Of a stretch of 6,501 nucleotides of DNA, positions 1-5,767 are shown piece by piece. Within the stretch, counting starts at the first letter, position 1, and each line of letters opens with the position of its first letter. A program made the translations under genes and the position numbers. The notes under the pieces are model-generated. The model did not search any database and was not told the origin of the DNA. It saw only the letters and a program-made list of their open reading frames with translations. This DNA is from Bacillota bacterium (GTDB lineage Bacteria; Bacillota; Clostridia; Saccharofermentanales; UBA5734). The DNA is taken from contig JAEXPB010000114.1 in the NCBI GenBank assembly GCA_023438965.1, forward strand, positions 1 to 6,501, read 5' to 3'.

Positions 1-150
1 GTTCGGAAATGCACCGCCGTTTGGCAGCGTGCCGCCCTGCTGGCCGCCGGGCAGCGCGCTCCGATCACCGAAATTGCCGAAGCCGCCTTTGCCCGCGGTA
101 TTGCCGCCGATTGCCCGGCCGCCGCCCTGCGAACCCAGCGCCGTCAGGTC
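1..150 (-). other. Gly/Gln/Asn-rich C-terminal tail of CotH, truncated by window edge
   Basis: From about residue 553 of the CotH protein, the sequence becomes glycine-rich (GSQGGGRAIGG, GKGGFGNFG, PGGQQGG) with no stop before position 1. It lies beyond the conserved kinase fold, so it is probably a flexible tail. Whether it ends in a further domain cannot be seen. Confidence 0.75.
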
Positions 151-1806
151 GAGTGCTGAAGCGTCGATAAGGGAACCGCTGGCTGCGGATTGCCCCTGGG
201 TAGTGGACGGAATGCTGCCATCGAGCTGGCCCTGGATGCTCTCGCCACGCAAGGTGGCCAGCAATTTGAACTGACTAAGGGCAGTCTGGTATTGGTCATA
301 GGTATAGAATGCTGTGGCATCGTTCTGGACCAGACCGCCGATCAGGGCGTCGGCCTGGTCGACCGTGGCGGCAAACTTGCCGCCCAGCAGCCAGGTGTCG
401 ACAATTTCCTGCAAGTAGGCATGGTATTTGGTCTTGTAGGCGTCGACGGCCAGCAGCTGGGCGATCAGCGGCCGGTCGGCCAGTTCGACGCCGGATACCG
501 GTGTATCGATCGGGAAGTTGACAACCGCGGCGGCACTGCCGCTTTGGAAGCCGCCGAAGGCCAGGTTGTAGTCCCAGGGCAGGATGCTGATCTGACCGTC
601 CTTTTCATAAACATAGTAATTCTGCTTCATGCTGGAAATATAGCTGTCAAGGTTGACCGTCACGGTATGGACAGCCAGGTAGCGGAGAATCTCGTCGACA
701 TTGAAATATTTCTCCAGATCGCTGCCGGACGCCAGGTTTTTCAAGGCGGTAATCACAGCTTGCTTGTCTTCGCTGGTCGGGTTAAACGACGCGTTGCCCA
801 GAATAGCCGAATAATTGGCCGCATCGTCGGTCGTGTAGACCAGGTCGCCGCCATTCTGGCCATTATTCCGGCCGCCGATCTGGCCGAAATCGAATTTGCC
901 GCCATCCGCGCCGCCAGGAAAGTTGCCCTGGATGTTGGGCAGGCCATTCTGACTGTCTGCTGTACCGCCCTGGTTGCCTGCTGTGTTGCCCTGGCTGCCG
1001 GTATTTCTGCTGCTGGCGGTATTGCCCGTCCGGCTAGGTTGAACCGGCTGCTGGCCGGATTGCTGGTTGGGCAGTTGTCCCGGCAGCTGGCCGGACTGCT
1101 GCCCGAATTGCTGGAAATCCTGCGGGTTGGGCAGCTGGCTGGTATTGGCTGTGCTGTCGGCGCCGGAATTATTCATGTCCATGCTTTTGACATTATACAG
1201 CTGGCCATAATCCGAGCCGTAATTGCGCTCGGCGAAGCTTTCTTCGAGCGCCTCCACCGCCAGGTAGCAGCCCCAGCCCTCGCCGTTGACGGTAATATCG
1301 GCAAACGCGCAAAGCGGGGCGGGCACGCCCAGGTCAGCCATCATCTTGTAGGACAGGTAGTCCTTCATGTAGGTGGCGTCGGACTGGGTATTGTTCAGGA
1401 CCAGTTTGTCGAGACCAAAGCAGGTTTGTTCTTTGATATTGTGATCAAACTCAATCTTCAGGCTGACCCGTTTTTTTTCGGTACGGCTGGTTTGGGTCAG
1501 GCTGGAATTGCCCTTGGGCCGGATGCCGACCGAAGCAAATGTTGTGCCGTTGACCACAACGTCGGCGACAATATACTGTTCCTGCTGTGCGTTGTCCAGC
1601 ATGGTCTGCCAGGTCGATTCATCGACCCGGATGTCCAGGGTGATGACCTGGCCGCCGCTGAACAGTCTTGTCGCATACTCCGGCTGGTTGACAGCAGCGG
1701 CCGCCGTCCGGGCGTCCCGCGGCATGAACATCAGAACCCCGGTCAGCAGGACGCTCAGGGTCAGGACGATTGTCAGGATCAAGTTGAAGCGCGGATGGTC
1801 AATCAT
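1..1806 (-). CDS. CotH kinase family protein, membrane-anchored, 3' end beyond window
   Basis: Atypical protein kinase-like protein related to Bacillus spore-coat kinase CotH, which phosphorylates serines of coat proteins. The ATG at 1806 follows AGAGGTG (1813-1819). The frame stays open for 602 codons to the window edge, so the C-terminus is missing. Seen in order: a hydrophobic anchor or uncleaved signal (about residues 9-28); an N-lobe with RPKGNSS (96-102); the family block around NTQSDATYMKDYLSY (139-153); NGEGWGCYLAVE (174-185); a glutamine/glycine/asparagine-rich insert (about 209-320); the catalytic-type segment NLDSYISSMKQNYYVY (385-400), with D387 the likely catalytic aspartate; ILPWDYNLAFG (408-418), with D412 the likely metal-binding aspartate; and PIDTPVSG (432-439). 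A Gly/Gln-rich tail begins near 553. It is the last visible gene of the unit, 29 bases after the DUF4956 gene. Family membership is firm. Spore-coat function is not implied, because many CotH homologues lie outside sporulation loci, and the substrate is unknown. Confidence 0.93.
   Translation of the reverse strand, partial: MIDHPRFNLILTIVLTLSVLLTGVLMFMPRDARTAAAAVNQPEYATRLFSGGQVITLDIRVDESTWQTMLDNAQQEQYIVADVVVNGTTFASVGIRPKGNSSLTQTSRTEKKRVSLKIEFDHNIKEQTCFGLDKLVLNNTQSDATYMKDYLSYKMMADLGVPAPLCAFADITVNGEGWGCYLAVEALEESFAERNYGSDYGQLYNVKSMDMNNSGADSTANTSQLPNPQDFQQFGQQSGQLPGQLPNQQSGQQPVQPSRTGNTASSRNTGSQGNTAGNQGGTADSQNGLPNIQGNFPGGADGGKFDFGQIGGRNNGQNGGDLVYTTDDAANYSAILGNASFNPTSEDKQAVITALKNLASGSDLEKYFNVDEILRYLAVHTVTVNLDSYISSMKQNYYVYEKDGQISILPWDYNLAFGGFQSGSAAAVVNFPIDTPVSGVELADRPLIAQLLAVDAYKTKYHAYLQEIVDTWLLGGKFAATVDQADALIGGLVQNDATAFYTYDQYQTALSQFKLLATLRGESIQGQLDGSIPSTTQGQSAASGSLIDASALDLTALGSQGGGRAIGGNTAGKGGFGNFGDRSALPGGQQGGTLPNGGAFPN
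847..1182 (-). other. Q/G/N/P-rich low-complexity insert inside the CotH kinase
   Basis: This segment encodes about residues 209-320 of the CotH protein. It is dominated by Gln, Gly, Asn, Ser and Pro, with repeated QSGQ/LPGQLPNQ-like units followed by GN/GG-rich units. It lies between the N-terminal kinase block and the catalytic NLDSY/PWDYN block, so it is a probable disordered loop in the middle of the kinase fold. The reading frame is intact across it. Such loops are common in CotH relatives as I recall, but length and composition vary. Confidence 0.8.
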
Positions 1807-1835
1807 GACGGACACCTCTTTCGGAAGTGGGCTGA

Positions 1836-2510
1836 TCAAGCGGAATAGTCGCCGTTGTAGCTGACCAGGACCGCGTTGCGGATACCGGGCAGAGCGGCCA
1901 CCTCATTGACAAACCGGGTGGTCCCCTCGCCGAGGCGAACCTCCGCGGTCAGCTCGATACCGTTCTCCGGATGGACGGTCTTCGATTTGACGGCATAACG
2001 CTTGACCTTCTGGGCGACCAGTTCCATCGCCCGCGACTCAGCATCGTCATCGGCGCAGCTGAGCACGAGGATAAAGGGTGTTTCCGAGCTCTTGCGGTTG
2101 ACAAAGACAACCAGGATGATGCCGATGCACAGCGAGCCGAAAACCGCCAGCGGGATCAATCCGGCACCGAGGACAATGCCGACGGCGATGGACCAGAACA
2201 GGAAAGCGATGTCCAACGGCTCTTTGATCGCGGTCCGGAAACGGACGATCGACAAGGCGCCGACCATGCCCAGAGACAAGATGACATTGGAGGTGACGGC
2301 GAGGATGACCAGCGCGGTGATCATGGTCAGCGCCATCAGGCTGACGCCGAAGCTGGCCGAATACATGACGCCGCGGTAAGTCTTTTTGTAGACAAAGTAG
2401 ATGAACAGACCGATGGCGAAGGATAGGGCCAGGGCAATCACCATGTCCAGGATGGAGAAAGAAGAAACTTTTTCGAGGAATGAGGTCTTGAAGATGTCTT
2501 GGAATGTCAT
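1836..2510 (-). CDS. DUF4956 domain-containing membrane protein
   Basis: Complete 224-residue integral membrane protein. The ATG at 2510 is preceded by a perfect AGGAGG (2519-2524) with eight bases between. Hydrophobic segments lie near residues 20-40, 50-72, 99-118 and 120-137. Between the second and third is the conserved signature SLGMVGALSIVRFRTAIKEP (79-98), with arginines beside a short hydrophobic stretch that could be a re-entrant loop. After the last helix, a soluble domain (about 145-224) looks alpha/beta (FILVLSC...GIELTAEVRL...IRNAVLVSYNGD) and resembles a small ferredoxin-like regulatory fold; that resemblance is inferred from pattern only. The domain has no assigned biochemical function. 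It sits between a VTC-domain gene and a CotH gene, neighbours I recall from many Firmicutes. A role as membrane anchor, channel or regulator for the VTC protein is plausible but unproven. Confidence 0.93.
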   Translation of the reverse strand: MTFQDIFKTSFLEKVSSFSILDMVIALALSFAIGLFIYFVYKKTYRGVMYSASFGVSLMALTMITALVILAVTSNVILSLGMVGALSIVRFRTAIKEPLDIAFLFWSIAVGIVLGAGLIPLAVFGSLCIGIILVVFVNRKSSETPFILVLSCADDDAESRAMELVAQKVKRYAVKSKTVHPENGIELTAEVRLGEGTTRFVNEVAALPGIRNAVLVSYNGDYSA

Positions 2511-2541
2511 GGGGTCAGCCTCCTGTTATTTGATGACTTTT

Positions 2542-3228
2542 TCAGCCGGTGATCCGGCAGGTCGCATATTTGGAAACCGCCGTCGCCTGGCGGTTGGGCA
2601 CTTGGACCAGGTCGCCGATGATGTCCGGCAGGAATTCGTCGTATTTGATTTCCAGGACGATCTGGCCGGCGGCCGCGGCTGCGACGGTCGGCAGCCCGGT
2701 ATTGAAAAAGTCGGTCGAATCCAGGCCGCTGCGGATCTGCGAATCCAACGTGACCCGGACATTCCCGGGCTGGAAGACAAAGGCCTCCCGGACATAATCC
2801 ACCAGCGTGCGCGGCCGCAGCAGCTGGTCCTTCATCTTGGCATACAGGTCATGGCAAACCGGCTCGGGGCGATCGAGCAGCCAGCTGGTATCACCGTCCA
2901 GCAGGCGTCGGCATTCCGCTGCGATCAGGCTGGCGGTGAATTTCTGGCAGAGCCCCCGCTGCTTGGCTTTGCGCTCCAGTTTGATCAGACCCGGATCATT
3001 GCCATAATAGCGCAGCCGGAACTTCTCGCGCTGGCTGACGCCATCGCGTTTTTCCTGCAAGGCCTTGTCCGCAAAATTGTCAAAATAGAGGCTGCGCACC
3101 CGGTAGGTGCCATCCGCCCCGGCATGGCTGTCCCGCTGCAGGACAGCCGAAAGGCGCTGGCGCAGGGCCATCGCCTCGGCAAGGTTGATGAAATGCTTGA
3201 GTTCATGACGCGGTTTCGGTTGATTCAC
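2542..3228 (-). CDS. VTC-domain (polyphosphate polymerase-like) protein
   Basis: Soluble 228-residue protein of the VTC/CYTH-like tunnel fold. In yeast Vtc4 this domain makes inorganic polyphosphate from ATP. The basic and acidic tunnel motifs are all visible: RHELKH (7-12), YRVRSLYFD (42-50), REKFRLRYYG (67-76), IKLERKAK (82-89), VREAF (146-150), TLDSQIR (160-166), VLEIKYDEFLPDII (191-204) and the terminal SKYATCR (219-225). Nothing is obviously missing, so it may be catalytically competent. There is no SPX domain, signal peptide or membrane segment; the protein is essentially the catalytic domain alone. The start is GTG at 3228, with AAGGGGG (3240-3246) eleven bases upstream; no in-frame ATG fits, and RHELKH sits right after the start as expected. 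It lies 46 bases after the DUF4405 gene and 31 bases before DUF4956, whose product could supply the membrane part. Polyphosphate synthesis is inferred from the family. Confidence 0.93.
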   Translation of the reverse strand: MNQPKPRHELKHFINLAEAMALRQRLSAVLQRDSHAGADGTYRVRSLYFDNFADKALQEKRDGVSQREKFRLRYYGNDPGLIKLERKAKQRGLCQKFTASLIAAECRRLLDGDTSWLLDRPEPVCHDLYAKMKDQLLRPRTLVDYVREAFVFQPGNVRVTLDSQIRSGLDSTDFFNTGLPTVAAAAAGQIVLEIKYDEFLPDIIGDLVQVPNRQATAVSKYATCRITG

Positions 3229-3274
3229 CTGTTTCTCTACCCCCTTGATGTCGTTGCGGCATGGATTGCCGATG

Positions 3275-4168
3275 TCATTCTTCCTGGCTGGCGTTATATT
3301 CCGCAGTCGCCGTCTTGGCCTGCTGGACGCCGCGGGCGCATTGCGGCCTGGTTAGCAGACAATGTTTGGGACAGGCTGTACAGTAGAGCTTGCTCAGGTA
3401 TTCCTGCAGGGTCACCTTCGCAGCGGTTGTTGCGGTTGTGGCCGGCAGGGTAACTGTGGTCTGCTTGCCGGCATCCGACTGGACGATGACAGTCGACTGG
3501 GTGGTCGGCTGGCCGGCTGCGGCGGTATTGCCGGTATCGGCCGATCCCGTGATCTTTTCCGAAGCTGATACCGGCAGGATCAGGTCGATCACGCTGCCGG
3601 TAATCAGGCTATAGGCTGCAACCAGGGCAAAGATGCTGACCAGCAGGCGAGCCGCCGTCTGGGCCGGACGCCAGGCCCGGATGTCCGCCAGTCTGGCCTT
3701 GGCAGCTTCACGCGTCAGCACTGGCTTCGCAGCCGGATTCAACCGGCGGATGACGCTCTGGATCCAGCGCCAGTGCAGGGCGGTGTGCGCAATGATGATG
3801 CCCAGGGTCAGCCAGCTGGCAACCGAATGCAGGGTAAGCCACAGATTGATGTTCGGCATGGCCAGGAACGGGAGCACGTATTGGGAAATCAGCACGCCGC
3901 TGACCAGGGTCAGGCCCATGGCCAGGGTCAGCAGGAAATTCAGGATGTACTGGCCGATCACCCGCCAGTTGCCCAGGGTGGTCAACGATTTGGTCACACT
4001 GGCGATCCATTGGCGGTTGATTACCAGATGAGCGGCAAACAGGGCGATAATGCCGATGCCGATCCATTCATGGAGCAACAGGCCGGTCCAGGCCGTATTC
4101 ATCAGCAAAAGGAACAATATGGACATCACCGCATCGATGATGATTTTCTTTTTGGTTTTCGGATTCAT
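3275..4168 (-). CDS. DUF4405 cytochrome b-like membrane protein with C-terminal Cys cluster
   Basis: Predicted 297-residue membrane protein of the DUF4405 family, which resembles four-helix haem b proteins and is reported near flavin-based extracytoplasmic electron-transfer systems. Helices lie near residues 10-29, 35-52, 76-99, 112-133 and 172-199. Candidate haem ligands are H33 (LLLHEW), H47 (AAHLVINRQW), H114 (LTLHSV) and H128 or H132 (IIAHTALHWRW). By the positive-inside rule, the part after the fifth helix is external: a Thr/Ala-rich linker (about 210-255), then CTACPKHCLLTRPQC with cysteines 263, 266, 270 and 277 (C-x2-C-x3-C-x6-C), which could bind a metal or Fe-S centre. The ATG at 4168 is preferred over the in-frame GTG at 4180, because that GTG lies inside the ribosome binding site. 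It is the first gene after the candidate operator. Electron-transfer or redox-sensing function is inference; no flavin-binding domain is visible in the window. Confidence 0.85.
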   Translation of the reverse strand: MNPKTKKKIIIDAVMSILFLLLMNTAWTGLLLHEWIGIGIIALFAAHLVINRQWIASVTKSLTTLGNWRVIGQYILNFLLTLAMGLTLVSGVLISQYVLPFLAMPNINLWLTLHSVASWLTLGIIIAHTALHWRWIQSVIRRLNPAAKPVLTREAAKARLADIRAWRPAQTAARLLVSIFALVAAYSLITGSVIDLILPVSASEKITGSADTGNTAAAGQPTTQSTVIVQSDAGKQTTVTLPATTATTAAKVTLQEYLSKLYCTACPKHCLLTRPQCARGVQQAKTATAEYNASQEE

Positions 4169-4177
4169 TGGAATGGA

Positions 4178-4185
4178 CACCTCCT
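4178..4185 (-). promoter_or_regulatory. Ribosome binding site AGGAGGTG deciding the DUF4405 start
   Basis: The minus strand reads AGGAGGTG here, a near-perfect Shine-Dalgarno sequence. The upstream in-frame GTG (4178-4180) is part of it and so is an unlikely start. The ATG at 4166-4168 is nine bases downstream, an ideal distance. Confidence 0.85.
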
Positions 4186-4201
4186 GGATTCATCTGTTCT
4201 C

Positions 4202-4207
4202 ATTTTA
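4202..4207 (-). promoter_or_regulatory. Candidate -10 box of the DUF4405-VTC-DUF4956-CotH operon
   Basis: The minus strand reads TAAAAT, five of six matches to TATAAT, 33 bases upstream of the DUF4405 ATG. No good TTGACA lies 16-18 bases upstream. Instead, a tandem direct repeat (4218-4233) covers the -35 region, as in activator-dependent promoters of PhoB type, where the regulator replaces the -35 contact. The call rests on position and pattern only. Confidence 0.45.
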
Positions 4208-4217
4208 CGGAGCGCAG

Positions 4218-4233
4218 GTGAAGATCAGATGAA
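4218..4233 (-). promoter_or_regulatory. Promoter-proximal tandem repeat, candidate response-regulator operator
   Basis: The minus strand reads TTCATCTGATCTTCAC, with TTCAT and TTCAC starting 11 bases apart; each is followed by a CTG (TTCATCTG and TTCACCTG). Such 10-11 base tandem repeats are what a head-to-tail OmpR-family dimer binds. The pair ends about ten bases upstream of the candidate -10 box, overlapping the expected -35. The neighbouring regulator is the natural candidate to bind it. Confidence 0.5.
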
Positions 4234-4239
4234 CAACAG

Positions 4240-4253
4240 CGGGTGTTTTCCCG
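4240..4253 (-). other. Small hairpin between the two operator pairs
   Basis: The minus strand reads CGGGAAAACACCCG, a four-base GC stem with a six-base A-rich loop, lying after the histidine kinase stop. It lacks a following T-run, so it is not a convincing intrinsic terminator. At most it could weakly reduce read-through from the regulator-kinase pair. Confidence 0.25.
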
Positions 4254-4260
4254 AATCAAT

Positions 4261-4275
4261 ATGAACAATTATGAA
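4261..4275 (-). promoter_or_regulatory. Upstream tandem repeat, candidate second operator
   Basis: The minus strand reads TTCATAATTGTTCAT, with two identical TTCAT units exactly 10 bases apart (each preceded by G, giving GTTCAT twice). It lies just after the histidine kinase stop codon. Its nearer unit is 32 bases, about three helical turns, from the first unit of the promoter-proximal pair, so all units would face the same side of the helix. Confidence 0.5.
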
Positions 4276-4282
4276 CGATCCT

Positions 4283-5767
4283 TTATTCGGCCTCCGGCTG
4301 CTCTTCCGCTAACGGCAGCTGGAACCAGAAGACGCTGCCTTCGCCGGGCTTGCTCTGGACACCGTATTGGGCGTGGTGCAGGTCAAGGGCGCCCTTGACG
4401 ATCGACAGGCCCAGGCCGGTGCCGACCACCGCACGGCGATGCGTCTTGTCGACTTTGTAATAGCGGTCCCAGATATAGGGCAGCTGGTCGGCGGCAATCC
4501 CTTCGCCGCTGTCGATGACTTCAATGCGGACCGAGCCGTCGTTGAGCGTCTGCCGCACCAGGACTTTCTTGTCGGCGCCGGTGTAATTGATCGCATTGTT
4601 GATCAGGTTGTAAAGAACCTGCTCGATCCGGCGTTCGTCGGCTTTGACCAGGACATCCTGGTCCGCCTCCAGGCGCAGGTCGTAGCCCTCCTGGTCGATC
4701 AGCTTGCCGCAGCGGCCGATGATCGCCCGGATCGAACCGGTCAGGTCGTATACGGTCAAATTTAGCTTCTGGCTGCCGGATTGCAGCTTGGAAAGGTCAA
4801 GGATGTCATTGACCAGGCCGTTCAGGCGCCGGGCCTCGTCGATGATCACCTGGACGTTTTCCGGGTTGTTTTCGCCGGGCAGATCACGCATGACTTCGGC
4901 ATAACCGCTGATCATGGTCAGCGGGGTGCGCAAGTCGTGCGATACATTGGCGATCAGTTCGCGGCGCAGGGTTTCGACCTGGTTCAGCTCGCGAGCCGTA
5001 TAGTTCAATGTGTCGGCCAGCTCAGCGATTTCCTTGTAGCCGGTCGCATCGAATTGAACCTCATAATTGCCGTGCGCCAGTTCCTTGGAGCGGTTATTGA
5101 TCCGGATGATCGGCTTTGCTACGCGCCGGGAAAGAAACAGGGCCAGGATCAAGGAAAGCGCGACCAGCAGGATGGTGATGTAAACCAGCTGGGTCCGCAG
5201 GGTTTCGACGGTGCTGTTGACCGGCGTCAGCTGGGTGTTGAGCAGGACGACCACCTCGGTGCCGTCCTTCATGGTCACTTTCTGGGCGTAGATCATCGCA
5301 TCCACCATGCCCTCGTCGATCGGGGGCACGCGGCCGATGAATCGGCCGGAATCGTAGCGGTCGTTCCGGAAGGCCTTGAGGTTGATGGTCTCCAGGTAAT
5401 GGCCATCGGTTGCATCGGCAGCCTTCTGGTAATAGCGCATCAGCTCGTTGGGCGGGATATTCTGGATGATGCTGGCCTGCTGGGCTTGTGCGCCGGCGAT
5501 CCTGGTGCCGTTGGCCGTCATCACGACAATGCTGACATCGTTGCTCTGGGCCAGGCGTTCGATCAGCGTGGACAGCTCCGCGTTGTCGATGTTGCGGGCA
5601 ATGGTGTCCGCCGTGCTCTCGATGGACGCGGTCTTGATGCTGCGATAGAAATCATCCAGGAAAACAATTTGAAAAAACCACAGCAAGCTGAGCATCACTG
5701 CGGAGAAGATGACAAAAGTGAAGAAAATGTTCCATTTAATGCCGATACGCGGCCGCTTAAGTTTCAA
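4283..5767 (-). CDS. Membrane sensor histidine kinase (HAMP, HisKA, HATPase_c)
   Basis: Complete 494-residue sensor kinase. It has TM1 (about residues 13-36), an extracytoplasmic sensor region (about 38-190), TM2 (about 193-213), HAMP (about 212-266), and HisKA with ANVSHDLRTPLTMISGYAEV, where H277 is the phosphorylated histidine. The ATP-binding domain has an N box NLINNAINYT (387-396), G1 DSGEGI (419-424), an F-box region YIWDRYYK (431-438) and G2 GTGLGLSIVK (449-458). All catalytic motifs are intact. The sensor region has a PDC/PAS-like length and beta-rich segments (VSIVVMTANGTRIAG; GTEVVVLLNTQL), but no ligand can be named. The start is TTG at 5767, overlapping the end of the regulator gene by 11 bases, which implies translational coupling. 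It autophosphorylates at the membrane and should pass phosphate to the upstream-encoded regulator. Confidence 0.96.
   Translation of the reverse strand: MKLKRPRIGIKWNIFFTFVIFSAVMLSLLWFFQIVFLDDFYRSIKTASIESTADTIARNIDNAELSTLIERLAQSNDVSIVVMTANGTRIAGAQAQQASIIQNIPPNELMRYYQKAADATDGHYLETINLKAFRNDRYDSGRFIGRVPPIDEGMVDAMIYAQKVTMKDGTEVVVLLNTQLTPVNSTVETLRTQLVYITILLVALSLILALFLSRRVAKPIIRINNRSKELAHGNYEVQFDATGYKEIAELADTLNYTARELNQVETLRRELIANVSHDLRTPLTMISGYAEVMRDLPGENNPENVQVIIDEARRLNGLVNDILDLSKLQSGSQKLNLTVYDLTGSIRAIIGRCGKLIDQEGYDLRLEADQDVLVKADERRIEQVLYNLINNAINYTGADKKVLVRQTLNDGSVRIEVIDSGEGIAADQLPYIWDRYYKVDKTHRRAVVGTGLGLSIVKGALDLHHAQYGVQSKPGEGSVFWFQLPLAEEQPEAE

Larger units (their letters stand above)
4189..4233. 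repeat. Inverted repeat TTCATCTG...CAGATGAA flanking the candidate -10
   Basis: Plus-strand TTCATCTG (4189-4196) and its exact complement CAGATGAA (4226-4233) are separated by 29 bases that include the candidate -10 box. The right arm is one unit of the tandem operator. The left arm could be a reverse-oriented regulator site or a chance 8-base match. Confidence 0.35.

Noticed and set aside
190..1848. Plus-strand open frame of about 550 codons
   Set aside because: It lies exactly antisense to the CotH gene, which has clear family motifs. Its translation is repetitive, Val/Ala/Gly/Gln-rich and matches no family; it is a by-product of GC-rich codon use on the other strand.
2401..3453. Plus-strand open frame of about 350 codons
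   Set aside because: It spans parts of three genes on the opposite strand, each with strong motifs and good ribosome binding sites. No credible domain is visible in its translation.
3708..4067. Minus-strand 119-codon frame inside the DUF4405 gene
   Set aside because: It is a shifted frame within the real gene and is rich in Pro, His and Arg, typical of an out-of-frame translation. The real frame encodes coherent membrane helices.
4178..4180. GTG as the start of the DUF4405 protein
   Set aside because: The codon is embedded in the AGGAGGTG ribosome binding site itself. The ATG at 4168 has correct spacing.
4240..4253. Intrinsic terminator after the histidine kinase gene
   Set aside because: The stem has only four base pairs and is not followed by a T-run on the minus strand.
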